Shown here: positions 36,781 to 48,972 of the stretch, piece by piece | How the letters are laid out: each line of letters starts with the position of its first letter | Position numbering within the stretch: position 1 is the stretch's first letter | From: Streptomyces rapamycinicus NRRL 5491 | GTDB taxonomy: Bacteria; Actinomycetota; Actinomycetes; Streptomycetales; Streptomycetaceae | Direction of reading: 5' to 3' | Assembly: GCF_024298965.1 (NCBI RefSeq) | Contig: NZ_CP085193.1 | Location: forward strand, 11,098,001-11,162,000 | DNA: 64,000 nt | Notes under the pieces: model-generated | Seen by the model: the letters and a program-made list of their open reading frames with translations, nothing else | Database searches by the model: none | What the model was told of the DNA's origin: nothing | Program-made: the position numbers and the translations under genes

Positions 36781-39700
36781 ATGAGCAGCAGCCAGAGCGA
36801 ACAGATCGTCGACGCACTGCGCGCCTCGCTGAAGGACAACGCCCGGCTGAAGCACGAGTACGACAAGGCGGTCGCTGCCACCTCCGCCCCCATCGCCATC
36901 GTCGGGATGGCCTGCCGGCTGCCGGGCGGGGTGAGCACACCGGAAGACCTGTGGGAGCTGGTGTCCACCGGCGGTGACGGCATCTCCGGCTTTCCGGTGA
37001 ACCGCGGCTGGGACCTGGACAACCTCTTCCACCCCGACCCGGACCACCCAGGCACCAGCTATGCCACGGAAGGCGGTTTCCTGCACGACGCCGGGGAGTT
37101 CGACGCGGGCTTCTTCGGCATCTCGCCCCGGGAGGCCGTGGCGATGGACCCCCAGCAGCGGATCATGCTGGAGCTGTCCTGGGAGGTGTTCGAGCGCGCC
37201 GGGATCGACCCGGCCGGCAAGCGGGGCAAGGACGTCGGCGTCTACTCCGGTATCGCGTTCCACGACTACGGCGCCGGTCTCGCCGAGGTCCCCGAAGGGC
37301 TGGAGGGGTTCATCCTCACCGGTGGCGCGGGCAGTGTGCTGTCCGGGCGGGTCTCCTACGCACTCGGCCTCGAAGGCCCCGCCGTGACGATCGACACGGC
37401 GTGCTCCTCGTCGCTGGTGGCGCTGCATCTGGCCGCGCAGGCGCTGCGGGCAGGGGAGTGCTCGATGGCGCTGGCCGGTGGCGTCACCGTGATGGCGGCC
37501 TCCGACGCCTTCGTGGGCTTCTCCCGCCAGCGCGGACTGGCCCCCGACGGCCGGTGCAAGGCCTTCGCGGCCTCGGCGGACGGCACCGGGTTCTCCGAGG
37601 GCGCCGGTGTGCTTCTGCTGGAGCGTCTGTCCGACGCCGTCGACGCGGGGCACCCGGTGCTGGCGGTGGTGCGCGGCTCGGCGGTGAACCAGGACGGCGC
37701 CTCCAACGGCCTCACCGCGCCCAACGGCCCCTCTCAGCGGCGCGTCATCCGCCGGGCGCTGAGCAGCGCGCGGCTGTCGGGCGCCGATGTGGACGTGGTG
37801 GAGGCACACGGCACGGGTACGGCGCTGGGCGACCCCATCGAGGCGCAGGCCCTGCTGGCCACGTACGGCCGGGACCGCGACCGCCCGCTGTGGCTGGGGT
37901 CGGTGAAGTCCAACATCGGTCACACCCAGGCCGCCGCCGGTGCGGCCGGTGTGATCAAGATGGTGATGGCGCTGCGGCATGGTGTACTGCCGAAGACGCT
38001 GCATGTGGACGCGCCCACGCCCCAGGTGGACTGGTCGGCCGGTGCGGTGGAACTCCTGACCGGCGAACAGCCGTGGCCGGAGACGGGGCGGCCGCGCCGG
38101 GCCGCCGTATCGGGCTTCGGCATCAGCGGCACCAACGCGCATGTGATCATCGAAGAGGCCCCGGCCCCTCAGCTCACCGAACCCGGCCCCGCGACCGGCG
38201 CGGCCGCGGAGACCACCACCGCCGTCACCGATCCGGCGCCGTCGTCACCGCCGGTCCTGGACGACGCCCCGGTGCCGCTTCTGGTGTCCGGGCGGGGCGA
38301 CTCGGGGCTGCGCGCTCAGGCCCAGCGCCTGCTGTCGTTCCTGGACGAACGCCCCGACGTGGCCCTGCCGGACCTCGGCTGGTCGCTGGCCTCCGGGCGG
38401 GCCGCGCTGGAGCAACGCGGCGTGGTGCTGGCCACCGACCGGGACGGCGCGCTGCGCGGTCTTGCCGCACTGGCCCAGAACACCCCCGCACCCGATGTGA
38501 TCCGCGGCACCGGCCCGGCCACCGGCCACATCGCCTTCGTCTTCCCCGGCCAGGGCTCGCAGTGGCAGGGCATGGCGGCCGAACTGCTCGCCTCCTCACC
38601 GGCGTTCGCCGGCCGGTTCGCCGAATGCGACGACGCGCTGGGTCGCCTCCTGGACTGGTCCGTCACCGATGTGATCCAGGGGGCCGAGGGAGCGCCTTCC
38701 CTGGACCGGATCGAGATCCTGCAACCCGCGCTGTTCGCGGTGCACGTGTCCTTGGCGGCGGTGTGGGCGGCGGCCGGGATCGAACCCGCGGCGGTGGTCG
38801 GCCACAGCCAAGGGGAGATCGCGGCGGCCTACGTGGCCGGGGCGCTGTCGTTGGACGACGCGGCCAGGATCGTGGTCCTGCGCAGCGCCCTGTTCGCCGA
38901 GGAGCTGGTGGGCAAGGGCGCGGTGGCCTCCGTGGCGGTGGCGCCCGACGCCGTGGAGAAGCGGCTGGCGGACTGGGGCGAGCGACTGGTGATCGCCGGA
39001 CGCAACGGCCCCTCGGCGGTGACCGTCGCGGGCGAGGTGGCCGCGCTGGAGGAGTTCGTGGCGGGGTGCAAGGCCGACGGGATCCGGGCGCAGGTCGTGG
39101 GCTCGACGGTGGCCTCGCACTGCGCCCAGGTCGATCCGTTGCGCGGCCGTATCCTCGCGATGTTCGCCGACATCACCCCGCGCCGCGGCCACATCCCGTT
39201 CTACTCGACGGTCACCGGCGGTGTGCTGGACACCGGCGAACTGGACGCCGAGTACTGGTTCCGCAACGCGCGCCACCCGGTGAACTTCGAGGGCGCCGTC
39301 CACGAACTCCTCGCCGACGGCTTCGGCTTCTTCGTCGAGTCCAGCGCCCATCCCGTGCTGGTGACCGCCATGCAGCAGATGTTCGAGGACGCCGGGGCAG
39401 ACGCGGTGGCCGTGGGCTCCCTGCGGCGCGACGAGGGCGGTGCGCGACGGTTCCTGGCCTCCCTCGCCGAGGGCCATGTGAGCGGACTGCCGGTGGACTG
39501 GGCCACGGCGTTCGCCGGTTCGGACCCGCGCCGGATCGATCTGCCCACGTACGCCTTCCAACGGCACCATTACTGGCTGGAGTCGACCGACGTCTTCGGC
39601 GACGCGGCCGGGCTCGGCCTCGAACCGGCCCAGCACCCCCTGCTGGGCGCCGTCGCCGAAGTCCCCGAGTCCGGCGGGGTGTTGTTCACCTCCCGGCTGT

Positions 39701-42700
39701 CGTTGCGTGCGCATCCGTGGCTGGGCGACCACGCGGCGGCGGGCACGGTGTTGCTGCCCGGGGCGGCGTTCGTGGAGCTGGCGGTGCGCGCCGGTGACGA
39801 GGTCGGCTGCGGCGTCGTCGAAGAGCTCGTCATCGAGGCACCGCTCACCCTGGCCGAGGGCGATGGCGCGCGCCTCCAGGTGTTCGTGGGCGAGGCGGGC
39901 GACTCCGGGCGGCGCCCGCTCTCCGTGAGCTCCCGCGCGGAGGGAAGCGGCCCCGGGACGGCCTGGACCCGGCACGCAACCGGTGTCCTGGCCCCGGCCG
40001 CCGTCGCCACCCCACCCGACACCGGCCTCGCCCAGTGGCCACCGGCCGGGGCGGTCGCGGTGGACACCGAGCGGGTGTCCGAGGCGTACCAGGACATGGC
40101 CGCCGCCGGTTACGGCTACGGACCGGCCTTCCAGGGGCTGCGCGCGGTGTGGGCCCGGGGCGAGGAGGTGTTCGCCGAGGTCGCACTGGCCGACGACCAG
40201 GGGCTCTCGGCGGACGGCTTCGGCCTGCACCCGGTGCTGCTCGACTCCGCCATGCACGCGATCGCCTTCCGCGACGTCGGCGCCGTCCAGGCCACACTGG
40301 CACTGCCGTTCGCCTACCGCGATGTCGCCCTGCACGCCGCCGGGGCGTCCGCGCTACGCGTCCACATCACACCGAACGGCCCCGAGGAAGTGGCGCTCGC
40401 CTTGGCGGACACCGGCGGCGCGGCCGTCGCCACCGTCGGATCGGTGGTGTCCCGGCCGGTGGCCACCGAACTGCTCGACACCGGCACCAGCCCCGCCCGG
40501 GAGTGGATGTTCCGCGTCGGCTGGGACGAGCTCCCGGCACCGGCGGCCGACACCACACCGGACACCCTCCACCCCGTACCGGTGGCGACCGCCGAGGACA
40601 TCCGCGAACTGGCCGGGACGGCCGACCTGGGCGTGCCCGACGCGCTGCTCCTGGACCTGGCCGCCGACGGCCAGGAGCCGACCGCGAGCGGCGTACGGGA
40701 GGCGACCGGCCGGGTGCTGGAACTGCTGCGGACCTGGCTGGCCGCACCCGAACTCGACGACACCCGGCTGCTCGTACTCACCCACGGCGCGGTGGCCGTG
40801 CACCACGACCGTGAGCTCACCGACCCCACCGCCGCCGCCGTATGCGGTCTGCTCCGGTCCGCCCAGGCCGAGAACCCCGGGCGCATCACACTGGTGGACA
40901 CCGACCGGGCCCAGGCGTCCCTCGCCCTGCTGCCCGGCGTGTTCACCGGGGGAGAGCCGCAACTCGCCCTGCGCGACGGCATCCGCTACGCCCGCCGCCT
41001 CATCCGCGCGGACACCACCGGCGCGCTGGCCCCACCCTCGGGCGCGGTGGCCTGGCGGCTGGAGCCCGGCACCGACGGCACCCTCGAAGGTCTGGCGCTG
41101 CGCCCCGCACCCGCCGCGCTGCAACCGCTGGCGGCCGGTCAGGTCCGGATCGAGGTCCGGGCGGCGGGGCTGAACTTCCTGGACGTCCTGGTGGCGCTGG
41201 ACATGAACCGGGTCGACGCCACCATCGGCAACGAGGGCTCCGGAGTGGTCACCGAGATCGGCCCCGGAGTGGCCGGGCTCGCCGTGGGCGACCGGGTGAT
41301 GGGGCTGTTCCCCGACGCGGTCGGCCCGCTGGCCGTGGCCGACCACCGCACCGTGGCCAGGATCCCGCACGGCTGGTCGTTCCAGCAGGCCGCCACCGTG
41401 CCGATGGCGTTCCTCACCGCCTACTACGGGCTGCGCGACCTCGCCGGTCTGCGATCCGGTGAGTCCGTACTGGTCCACGCCGCCGCCGGCGGGGTCGGAA
41501 TGGCCGCCGCGCAGCTCGCCCGGCACTGGGGCGCCGAGGTGTTCGCCACCGCCGCCCCCGCCAAATGGGACGCCGTACGCGCCACCGGAATCGGCGGGGA
41601 CCGGCTCGGCAACTCGCGCACCGTGGACTTCGAATCGCACTTCCTGGACGCCACCCGGGGACGGGGCGTCGATGTGGTGCTGGACAGCCTCGCCGGGGAG
41701 TTCGTGGACGCCTCACTGCGGCTGCTGCCCCGAGGAGGCCGGTTCCTGGAGATGGGCAAGGCCGACCTGCGGAGCCCCGAGGAGGTCGCAACCACCCATC
41801 CCGGCGTCTCCTACCAGGCGTTCTCCCTCTACGAGGCGGGCAACGACCGCATCGGGGAGATGCTGCGCGAACTGGTCGAGCTGTTCGACCGAGGAGCGCT
41901 GCACCCCCTGCCGCTGAACACCTGGGACGTACGCCACGCCCCGGCCGCCTTCCGCCACATGAGCCAGGGACGGCACATCGGCAAGAACGTGTTCACCCTG
42001 CCCCGCGCCCCCGACGCCGGCGGCACCCTCCTGGTCACCGGCGGCACCGGCTCGCTGGGCCGCCTGGTGGCCCGGCGCATGGTCACCGGACACGGAATGC
42101 GCAACGTCGTCCTGGCCGGCCGGCGGGGCAGGGACGCCACGGGGATTCCCGAACTGGAGGACGAGCTCAGCGCGCTGGGCGCCACCGTGCACACGGTGGC
42201 CTGCGACCTCGCCGACCGCGAGGCGGTGGCCGCACTGCTCGGCTCGATCCCCGAGGACACCCCGCTGACCGCCGTGGTGCACACCGCCGGACTGCTGGAC
42301 GACGGCGTGATCACCACCCTGACCCCGGAACGCCTGGACACGGTGTTCCGCCCCAAGGTGGACGCGGTGCTCAACCTGCACGAGCTGACCCGCGGCCTCG
42401 ACCTCGCCGCGTTCGTCCTCTTCTCCTCCGGCGCGGGCACCTTCGACTCCCCGGGCCAGGGCAACTACTCCGCCGCCAACGCCTTCCTCGACGCGCTCGC
42501 CCGCTACCGCCACGCCAACGGGCTGCCCGCCACCTCCCTCGCGTGGGGCCTGTGGGGGCAGGTGACCGACATGAGCGCGCACCTGGACGACTCCGACCAG
42601 CGGCGCATGGCCCAGGGCGGCATGCTCGCACTCTCCGTACCCGAGGGCATGGAGCTGTTCGACACCGCGTTGCGCGGCCCCGACACCGTACTCGTCCCCG

Positions 42701-43338
42701 CCCACATGGACTTCGCCGCCCTGCGCGCCCTGGCCGCCTCCGGCTCGCTGCCCGCGTTGCTGCGCGCCCTCGTCCGCACCCCGCGCCGGGCCGTCGACAA
42801 CGCGGCGGCGGACATGGATGACCTGGTGAGCAGGCTGGTCAGGGCAACCACCGGCCAGCAGGAGAAGATCCTGCTGGACCTGGTCCAGCAGGAGGCCGCC
42901 GCTGTCCTCGGCCACGCCTCGGCCGACCTGATCGAGCCCAGCCAGCCCTTCAAGGAGATCGGCTTCGACTCGCTCACCGCCGTGGAACTGCGCAACCGGC
43001 TCTCCCGCCGGGCCGGAGTACGGCTGCCCGCCACGCTCATCTTCGACCACCCCGCCCCCGCGTCCCTCGCCCGCTACCTCCTGGCCGAACTGGGCCAGGA
43101 GGTCGACACCTCGGAGGTGCTGATGGCCGAGCTCGACACCGTGGCCACGACCCTGGCCGAGGTGACCCCCGACGCCACGACTCACGCCACGGTGCTGGCC
43201 CGCCTCCATCTGCTGGTCGAGCAGTGGGAGACCACGGCAGGTGCCACAACCGCAGACCAGGACGAGGAGTTCGACGTGGACACCGCGACCGACGAGGCCA
43301 TGTTCGAGCTCATCGACCGGGAGTTCGGCGCCTCGTGA
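36781..43338 (+). CDS. Type I PKS 2: module 4, KS-AT(unusual)-DH-ER-KR-ACP
   Basis: 2185 residues. N-terminal docking helix ([21 protein letters not shown]), KS (Cys208), AT (GHSQG, Ser676), DH (His984 in [10 protein letters not shown], Asp1155), ER (~1421-1735, HAAAGGVG at 1566-1573), KR (~1748-1935, [11 protein letters not shown], Tyr1896), ACP (Ser2064). All reductive residues are present, so the beta-carbon becomes CH2. The AT specificity motif is VASH (777-780), neither YASH (methylmalonyl) nor HAFH (malonyl), which suggests ethylmalonyl or a longer/branched alkylmalonyl unit. The ER has Asn1476 where Tyr is common. The acidic C-terminus ([14 protein letters not shown]) fits the YLKR-type N-terminus of the next synthase. 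It starts 27 bases after PKS 1, with GGGAGG upstream. Confidence 0.94.
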   Translation: MSSSQSEQIVDALRASLKDNARLKHEYDKAVAATSAPIAIVGMACRLPGGVSTPEDLWELVSTGGDGISGFPVNRGWDLDNLFHPDPDHPGTSYATEGGFLHDAGEFDAGFFGISPREAVAMDPQQRIMLELSWEVFERAGIDPAGKRGKDVGVYSGIAFHDYGAGLAEVPEGLEGFILTGGAGSVLSGRVSYALGLEGPAVTIDTACSSSLVALHLAAQALRAGECSMALAGGVTVMAASDAFVGFSRQRGLAPDGRCKAFAASADGTGFSEGAGVLLLERLSDAVDAGHPVLAVVRGSAVNQDGASNGLTAPNGPSQRRVIRRALSSARLSGADVDVVEAHGTGTALGDPIEAQALLATYGRDRDRPLWLGSVKSNIGHTQAAAGAAGVIKMVMALRHGVLPKTLHVDAPTPQVDWSAGAVELLTGEQPWPETGRPRRAAVSGFGISGTNAHVIIEEAPAPQLTEPGPATGAAAETTTAVTDPAPSSPPVLDDAPVPLLVSGRGDSGLRAQAQRLLSFLDERPDVALPDLGWSLASGRAALEQRGVVLATDRDGALRGLAALAQNTPAPDVIRGTGPATGHIAFVFPGQGSQWQGMAAELLASSPAFAGRFAECDDALGRLLDWSVTDVIQGAEGAPSLDRIEILQPALFAVHVSLAAVWAAAGIEPAAVVGHSQGEIAAAYVAGALSLDDAARIVVLRSALFAEELVGKGAVASVAVAPDAVEKRLADWGERLVIAGRNGPSAVTVAGEVAALEEFVAGCKADGIRAQVVGSTVASHCAQVDPLRGRILAMFADITPRRGHIPFYSTVTGGVLDTGELDAEYWFRNARHPVNFEGAVHELLADGFGFFVESSAHPVLVTAMQQMFEDAGADAVAVGSLRRDEGGARRFLASLAEGHVSGLPVDWATAFAGSDPRRIDLPTYAFQRHHYWLESTDVFGDAAGLGLEPAQHPLLGAVAEVPESGGVLFTSRLSLRAHPWLGDHAAAGTVLLPGAAFVELAVRAGDEVGCGVVEELVIEAPLTLAEGDGARLQVFVGEAGDSGRRPLSVSSRAEGSGPGTAWTRHATGVLAPAAVATPPDTGLAQWPPAGAVAVDTERVSEAYQDMAAAGYGYGPAFQGLRAVWARGEEVFAEVALADDQGLSADGFGLHPVLLDSAMHAIAFRDVGAVQATLALPFAYRDVALHAAGASALRVHITPNGPEEVALALADTGGAAVATVGSVVSRPVATELLDTGTSPAREWMFRVGWDELPAPAADTTPDTLHPVPVATAEDIRELAGTADLGVPDALLLDLAADGQEPTASGVREATGRVLELLRTWLAAPELDDTRLLVLTHGAVAVHHDRELTDPTAAAVCGLLRSAQAENPGRITLVDTDRAQASLALLPGVFTGGEPQLALRDGIRYARRLIRADTTGALAPPSGAVAWRLEPGTDGTLEGLALRPAPAALQPLAAGQVRIEVRAAGLNFLDVLVALDMNRVDATIGNEGSGVVTEIGPGVAGLAVGDRVMGLFPDAVGPLAVADHRTVARIPHGWSFQQAATVPMAFLTAYYGLRDLAGLRSGESVLVHAAAGGVGMAAAQLARHWGAEVFATAAPAKWDAVRATGIGGDRLGNSRTVDFESHFLDATRGRGVDVVLDSLAGEFVDASLRLLPRGGRFLEMGKADLRSPEEVATTHPGVSYQAFSLYEAGNDRIGEMLRELVELFDRGALHPLPLNTWDVRHAPAAFRHMSQGRHIGKNVFTLPRAPDAGGTLLVTGGTGSLGRLVARRMVTGHGMRNVVLAGRRGRDATGIPELEDELSALGATVHTVACDLADREAVAALLGSIPEDTPLTAVVHTAGLLDDGVITTLTPERLDTVFRPKVDAVLNLHELTRGLDLAAFVLFSSGAGTFDSPGQGNYSAANAFLDALARYRHANGLPATSLAWGLWGQVTDMSAHLDDSDQRRMAQGGMLALSVPEGMELFDTALRGPDTVLVPAHMDFAALRALAASGSLPALLRALVRTPRRAVDNAAADMDDLVSRLVRATTGQQEKILLDLVQQEAAAVLGHASADLIEPSQPFKEIGFDSLTAVELRNRLSRRAGVRLPATLIFDHPAPASLARYLLAELGQEVDTSEVLMAELDTVATTLAEVTPDATTHATVLARLHLLVEQWETTAGATTADQDEEFDVDTATDEAMFELIDREFGAS

Positions 43339-43419
43339 CCGCCCGGCCCCGCGCGACGACACACCACACGCCGCCGACCCTCCAGCAGACGCCACCGTTT
43401 CCTTCGGGAGTGAACACTC

Positions 43420-46400
43420 ATGGCAGATGACGGGAAGCTGCGCGACTACCTCAAGCGCGTGCTGGCGGACGCCCGCCGTTCCCAGAAGCGGGTCCGCGAA
43501 CTGGAGGCCGAGAAGTCGGAGCCGATCGCGATCGTCGCGATGGCCTGCCGGCTTCCGGGCGGGGTGTCGTCCCCGGAGCAGCTGTGGGAGCTGGTGCTGC
43601 ACGGGCGGGACGGAATCACCGGCTTCCCCGTGAACCGCGGTTGGGATTTGGAAGATCTGTTTCATCCGGACCCCGACCACCGGGGCACCAGCTATGTCCG
43701 CGAGGGCGGATTTCTGCATGACGCCGGGGAGTTCGACGCGGGCTTCTTCGGGATCTCCCCGCGCGAGGCGGTCACCATGGACCCGCAGCAGCGCATCATG
43801 CTCGAGCTCTCCTGGGAGGCGTTCGAACGGGCGGGGATCGACCCGGCCGCGTGGCGCGGCGAGGACGTCGGTGTCTTCTCCGGGTTCGCGGGCAGCGACT
43901 ACGGGGCCGGGCTGCCGGAGCTGCCCGAGGCCCTGGAGAGCTATCTGATGACCTCCGACGCCGGAAGTGTGCTCTCCGGCCGGATCTCCTACACCTTCGG
44001 GTTCGAGGGCCCCGCCGTCACGGTCGACACCGCGTGTTCCGCGTCCCTGGTGGCACTCCACCTCGCGGCGCGCGCCCTCCGGGCCGGGGACTGCTCGATG
44101 GCGCTGGCCGGTGGCGTCACCGTCCTGGGCACACCCCGGGCGTTCATCGGCTTCTCACGCCAGCGCGGACTCGCCGCCGACGCCCGCTGCAAGGCCTTCG
44201 CCGCCGCGGCGGACGGCACCGGATTCTCCGAGGGCGCGGGAGTGCTGCTGCTGGAGCGGTTGTCGGACGCGGAGCGGAACGGCCATCGGGTGTTGGCGGT
44301 GGTGCGGGGCAGTGCGGTGAACCAGGACGGTGCGTCGAATGGGTTGACCGCCCCGAACGGTCCGTCGCAGCAGCGTGTCATCCGGCAGGCGCTGGCCCAT
44401 GCGCGCCTTGGTCCGTCCGACGTGGACGCGGTGGAGGCCCACGGGACCGGGACGGCGCTCGGCGATCCGATCGAGGCACAGGCGCTGCTGGCCACGTACG
44501 GCCAGGGGCGGCCCGAGGACCGCCCGCTGTGGCTGGGCTCGCTCAAGTCCAACATCGGCCATACCCAGGGCGCGGCGGGCGTGGCCGGGGTCATCAAGAT
44601 GGTCATGGCGCTGCGGCATGAGGTATTGCCTCGGACGTTGCATGTGGATGAGCCTTCGCCACAGGTGGACTGGTCGTCGGGTGCGGTGGAGCTGCTGACC
44701 GAGCGGCGGGCGTGGCCGGAGGTGGGGCGTCCGCGCCGGGCGGGGGTGTCGGGCTTCGGGGTCAGCGGGACGAACGCCCACGTGATTCTGGAGCAGGCGC
44801 CGGAAGCGGCGGCTGAAGCGGCGCCGGTGGCGGAGGCTCCGGGGGGTGTGGTGCCGTTGCTGGTGTCGGGCCGTGGTGATGCGGGGTTGCGGGCCCAGGC
44901 GCATCGGCTGCTGGACTTCGCCGAAGGCCACCCCGAGGTGGGAGTGACGGAGCTGGGTGTCGCGTTGGGTTGTGGTCGGGCGGGGTTGTCGGATCGTGCG
45001 GTGGTGGTGGCGGGGGGTCGTGAGGAGGCGTTGGCGGGGTTGGGTGTGGTGGCGCGGGGTGAGTCGGCTGCCGGGGTGGTGTCGGGTTCGGTGGTGCGTG
45101 GTCGGTTGGGGGTGTTGTTCGCTGGTCAGGGGTGTCAGCGGGTGGGGATGGGGCGTGGGTTGTATGAGGTGTTCCCGGTGTTCCGGGAGGTCTTCGATGC
45201 GGTGTGTGGGGCGTTGGACCGGGAGTTGAATACCGGGGGTGTGTCTGATTCGGTACGGGAGGTGGTCTTCGGGGGCGGTGAGCTGTTGGAGCGGACGGTG
45301 TTTGCTCAGGCGGGGTTGTTCGCGGTGGAGACGGCGTTGTTCCGGTTGGTGGAGTCCTGGGGTGTGGTGCCGGATGTGGTGGGTGGGCATTCGGTGGGTG
45401 AGGTGACGGCGGCGCATGTGGCGGGTGTGTTGTCGTTGGAGGATGCGGCGGTGTTGGTGGCGGCGCGGGGTCGGTTGATGGAGGCGTTGCCGGGGGGTGG
45501 CGTGATGGTGGCGGTGGGCGCGGGTGAGGACCGGGTGCGTCCTCTGTTGGTGGCGGGGGTGGATATCGCGGCGGTGAATGGTCCTGCGGCGGTGGTGCTC
45601 TCCGGTGATGAGGAGCCGGTGTTGCGGGTGGCGGGGGAGTTGTCGGAGCGGGGGTGCCGGACGAGGCGTCTGGCGGTCTCGCACGCGTTCCACTCCGCAC
45701 GGATGGAGCCCATGCTGGAGGAGTTCCGGCGGGTGGTTGAGGGTTTGTCGTTTGCCGCTCCCGAGATTCCTCTGGTGTCGAATGCGACCGGGGAGTTGGT
45801 GGATGCGGAGGTGGTGCGTTCGCCGGAGTACTGGGTGGAGCATGTGCGGTCGGCGGTGCGGTTCGCGGATGGTGTGCGGGCGCTTGCCGAGTACGGGGTG
45901 AGTACGTATCTGGAACTGGGTCCCGACGGCACGCTGTCCGCGATGGGCCGCGAGTGCCTGGACGACGGGCACGCGGCCTTCGTACCGGCCCTCCGTCGGG
46001 AGGGTGACGAGACCCGCGCCCTTGTCACGGCTCTGGCCACCTGCCATACGCGTGGTGTGCGTGTGGACTGGGCAACGGTGCTGGGCGGAACGCATACCGG
46101 TTCGGTCGATCTGCCGACGTACGCCTTCCAGCGGGAGCATTACTGGCTGGTGGGGGAGCGGCGGAGTGTGGGTGATGTGACGTCCGCGGGGTTGGTGGGC
46201 GTCGGGCATCCGTTGTTGGGTGCGGTGACGGAGGTGCCGGGGTCGGGTGAGGTGTTGTTCACCTCCCGACTGTCCCTGCGTACGCATCCGTGGCTGGCTG
46301 ACCATATGGCCGCGGGTGCGGTGCTGTTGCCCGGGGCCGCGTTTGTGGAGTTGGTGGTGCGGGCCGGTGATGAGGTCGGGTGCGGTGGGGTGGAGGAGCT

Positions 46401-48954
46401 GGTGATGGAGGCTCCGCTGGTGTTGGCGGAGGGCGGGGCCGTTCAGGTCCGGGTGAGCGTGGCGGAGGCCGATGAGGGCGGTCGGCGTGTGGCACGGGTG
46501 TATTCGCGCGCGGACGACGCGGGCGTGGGCGCCGCGTGGGTGCGGCACGCGAGCGGGACGTTGCGTCCTGCGGCGGGGGTCTCCACTCCTGATGCGGAGT
46601 TGTCGGTGTGGCCTCCGGCGGGTGCGGTGGCGGTGGACCCGGCGGAGGTGGAGGGCCTGTACGACGGTCTGGAGCGGGCTGGGTATCGGTATGGGCCGGT
46701 GTTTCAGGGGGTGCGGGCGGCGTGGCGGCTGGATGGCGCGGTATATGCGGAAGTGGCTCTGCCGGAGGAGCATCGGGCCCAGGCCGCGGGGTTCGGGCTG
46801 CATCCGGCACTCCTCGACGCGGCCCTGCACGCCGCCGCGTTCCAGCACCGTGCGGAGCGTGCCGACCAGCGGACGGCGTTGCCCTTCGTCTGGCGCGATG
46901 TGGCGCTGTACGCCACGGGTGCCATGGCCTTACGGGTACGGGTGGTCCCCACCGGAGAGGACACCCTGACGCTGGAGTTGGCCGATGAGACCGGCGCCCC
47001 GGTGGCCTCGGTGGGTTCAATGGTGTCCCGCCCGGTCGAACCCGGGCAGTTCAAGACCGCCTCGACACATGACCGTCTGCTCCGCCCGGGATGGGAGGAG
47101 GCGGCGCTGACACCGGATGGCACCCCACTGGGCGCGGTGCGGGTGGCCACGGCCGAGGACGTGCGCGCGCTGGCCGAGCGAGGTGACCGGTTCGACGCCG
47201 TGACGGTCGAGGTGGCCGAGACCGGAGGTGTGCGTGAGCTGACCAGCCGCGTCCTGGAAGTCGTCCAGGCGTGGTCGGCCGAACCCGCGCTGGACAGCAC
47301 GCGGATGGTCGTGCTGACGACGGGCGCGGTCGCCGTCGATCCGGGCGAGCCGGTCGACCCCGCCATTGCCGCCGTATGGGGGCTGGTCGGCACCGCGCAG
47401 TCCGAGAACACCGGCCGGATCCTGCTGCTGGACGTCGACAACGAGCCGTCCTCGTACGGGACGCTGAGCACCCTCGTGCCCGCCCTGTTCGCCGCCGACG
47501 AGACCCAGGCCGCGGTCCGCGCCGGAGCGTGCTTCCTACGGCGGCTCACCCGTGTGGTGGAACCGCCCGAGGCCGAACTGGGCGGTGTGGGCGTGGACGG
47601 GACGGTGTTGGTCACCGGCGGCACGGGGGCGTTGGGCGCGGTGGTGGCGCGGCATCTGGTGGCCGTGCATGGGGTGCGGAGCCTGGTGTTGGCGAGCCGG
47701 AGCGGGCCTGGGGGGCCCGGTGCCGCCGAGTTGGAGGCGGAGCTGGTGGGGGCGGGTGCACGGGTGCGGCTCGTCGCGTGTGATGTGGCGGACCGGGCGG
47801 CGGTGGCCGGGCTGCTGGATGTCGTCCCGGAGGATGCGCCGTTGTCGGCGGTGGTGCATACGGCCGGTGTTCTGGATGACGGTGTGCTGACGGCGTTGAC
47901 TCCGGAGCGTATGGACGCGGTGTTCCGGCCGAAGGTGGACGGGGCGCTCCATCTGCATGAGCTGACCCGGGACCTGGACCTCTCCGCCTTCGTCCTGTTC
48001 TCCTCCGCCGCGGGCACCTTCGGCAGCTCCGGACAGGGCAACTACGCCGCCGCCAACGCCTACCTCGACGCGCTGGCACAGCACCGGGCCGCTCAAGGAC
48101 TTCCCGCGATTTCCCTCGGCTGGGGCATGTGGTCCCAGGACACGGGGATGACCGCCCAGCTCGGCGACGCCGACCACCGCCGACTGGCACGCGACGGACT
48201 CGCCGCGCTGACCTCGGCCGAAGGCATGGAGCTCTTCGACGCCGCGCTGCGCACGCGCGAACCCACGGTCCTCCCCATCAAACTGGACCTCGGCGCACTG
48301 CGGGCCCAGGCCGCCACCGGGGCGGTGCCGCCACTGTTGCGCGGGCTGGTCCCCCAGTCCCGGCGGATCCGGCAGAAGGCCCAGTCGGCGCATGCACATG
48401 ACGCCGACGCGCTCACCGCACGACTGGCCGGGGTGGGCCCCGCGGACCGGCAGGCGATCCTGCTTGACCTGGTCCGGCAGGAGGCGGCGTACGTACTCGG
48501 TTACGCCTCGGTCGGCCGTATCGGCCCCGAAGCGGCCTTCACCGACGTCGGCTTCGACTCGCTCACCGCTATCGAGCTACGGGACCGGCTCCTCGCCCGT
48601 ACCGGGCTGCGACTCCCGGCCACGTTCGCCTTCGACTTCCCCACGCCCCTGGCCCTGGCGGACCATCTGGACACCCGCCTGGGCGCCGAGACCCCGCGGG
48701 ACCCGGTGCTGGCCGAAGTGGCGAGGCTCGAAGAGCTGGTAGCCGCCCGGCCACCGGACGGTGCCAAGAACACGGGCGCCGCCGCCCGGCTCCGGGCGCT
48801 GGCGGCCAAGCTCAGCTCCGACGCCTCCGGGCCGGCCGGAGGCGCCGACATCGAAGCGACGCTCGATGCGGCGTCGGTCGACGACGTACTGGCCTTCATC
48901 GACGACGAGTTCGGAATCGTGGACCCGGCGGATTCCGACCGCGCCTACGAGTGA
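43420..48954 (+). CDS. Type I PKS 3: module 5, KS-AT(malonyl)-DH-KR-ACP
   Basis: 1844 residues. N-terminal docking coil ([22 protein letters not shown]), KS (Cys206, in DTACSAS rather than CSSS), AT (GHSVG Ser658, HAFH 755-758; malonyl), DH (His962, Asp1133), KR ([11 protein letters not shown], Tyr1542; B-type), ACP (Ser1714). No ER lies between DH and KR, so an alkene is expected. The AT is one of three nearly identical copies. The C-terminus ends in an acidic helix ([13 protein letters not shown]), the same docking type as PKS 2. It starts 81 bases after PKS 2; GGGAG at 43406-43410 serves the ATG. It ends 18 bases before PKS 4. Confidence 0.94.
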   Translation: MADDGKLRDYLKRVLADARRSQKRVRELEAEKSEPIAIVAMACRLPGGVSSPEQLWELVLHGRDGITGFPVNRGWDLEDLFHPDPDHRGTSYVREGGFLHDAGEFDAGFFGISPREAVTMDPQQRIMLELSWEAFERAGIDPAAWRGEDVGVFSGFAGSDYGAGLPELPEALESYLMTSDAGSVLSGRISYTFGFEGPAVTVDTACSASLVALHLAARALRAGDCSMALAGGVTVLGTPRAFIGFSRQRGLAADARCKAFAAAADGTGFSEGAGVLLLERLSDAERNGHRVLAVVRGSAVNQDGASNGLTAPNGPSQQRVIRQALAHARLGPSDVDAVEAHGTGTALGDPIEAQALLATYGQGRPEDRPLWLGSLKSNIGHTQGAAGVAGVIKMVMALRHEVLPRTLHVDEPSPQVDWSSGAVELLTERRAWPEVGRPRRAGVSGFGVSGTNAHVILEQAPEAAAEAAPVAEAPGGVVPLLVSGRGDAGLRAQAHRLLDFAEGHPEVGVTELGVALGCGRAGLSDRAVVVAGGREEALAGLGVVARGESAAGVVSGSVVRGRLGVLFAGQGCQRVGMGRGLYEVFPVFREVFDAVCGALDRELNTGGVSDSVREVVFGGGELLERTVFAQAGLFAVETALFRLVESWGVVPDVVGGHSVGEVTAAHVAGVLSLEDAAVLVAARGRLMEALPGGGVMVAVGAGEDRVRPLLVAGVDIAAVNGPAAVVLSGDEEPVLRVAGELSERGCRTRRLAVSHAFHSARMEPMLEEFRRVVEGLSFAAPEIPLVSNATGELVDAEVVRSPEYWVEHVRSAVRFADGVRALAEYGVSTYLELGPDGTLSAMGRECLDDGHAAFVPALRREGDETRALVTALATCHTRGVRVDWATVLGGTHTGSVDLPTYAFQREHYWLVGERRSVGDVTSAGLVGVGHPLLGAVTEVPGSGEVLFTSRLSLRTHPWLADHMAAGAVLLPGAAFVELVVRAGDEVGCGGVEELVMEAPLVLAEGGAVQVRVSVAEADEGGRRVARVYSRADDAGVGAAWVRHASGTLRPAAGVSTPDAELSVWPPAGAVAVDPAEVEGLYDGLERAGYRYGPVFQGVRAAWRLDGAVYAEVALPEEHRAQAAGFGLHPALLDAALHAAAFQHRAERADQRTALPFVWRDVALYATGAMALRVRVVPTGEDTLTLELADETGAPVASVGSMVSRPVEPGQFKTASTHDRLLRPGWEEAALTPDGTPLGAVRVATAEDVRALAERGDRFDAVTVEVAETGGVRELTSRVLEVVQAWSAEPALDSTRMVVLTTGAVAVDPGEPVDPAIAAVWGLVGTAQSENTGRILLLDVDNEPSSYGTLSTLVPALFAADETQAAVRAGACFLRRLTRVVEPPEAELGGVGVDGTVLVTGGTGALGAVVARHLVAVHGVRSLVLASRSGPGGPGAAELEAELVGAGARVRLVACDVADRAAVAGLLDVVPEDAPLSAVVHTAGVLDDGVLTALTPERMDAVFRPKVDGALHLHELTRDLDLSAFVLFSSAAGTFGSSGQGNYAAANAYLDALAQHRAAQGLPAISLGWGMWSQDTGMTAQLGDADHRRLARDGLAALTSAEGMELFDAALRTREPTVLPIKLDLGALRAQAATGAVPPLLRGLVPQSRRIRQKAQSAHAHDADALTARLAGVGPADRQAILLDLVRQEAAYVLGYASVGRIGPEAAFTDVGFDSLTAIELRDRLLARTGLRLPATFAFDFPTPLALADHLDTRLGAETPRDPVLAEVARLEELVAARPPDGAKNTGAAARLRALAAKLSSDASGPAGGADIEATLDAASVDDVLAFIDDEFGIVDPADSDRAYE
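44972..45717 (+). repeat. Malonyl AT cassette copy B (module 5)
   Basis: Near-identical to the module 3 and module 8 copies; for example GTGTGTGGGGCG here versus GTGTGTGTGGCG in module 3. Further similarity to module 8 resumes in the DH (about 46180 onward) and KR (about 47600-47990). Confidence 0.85.
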
Positions 48955-48972
48955 AGGGGAAGGTGACCTCCG

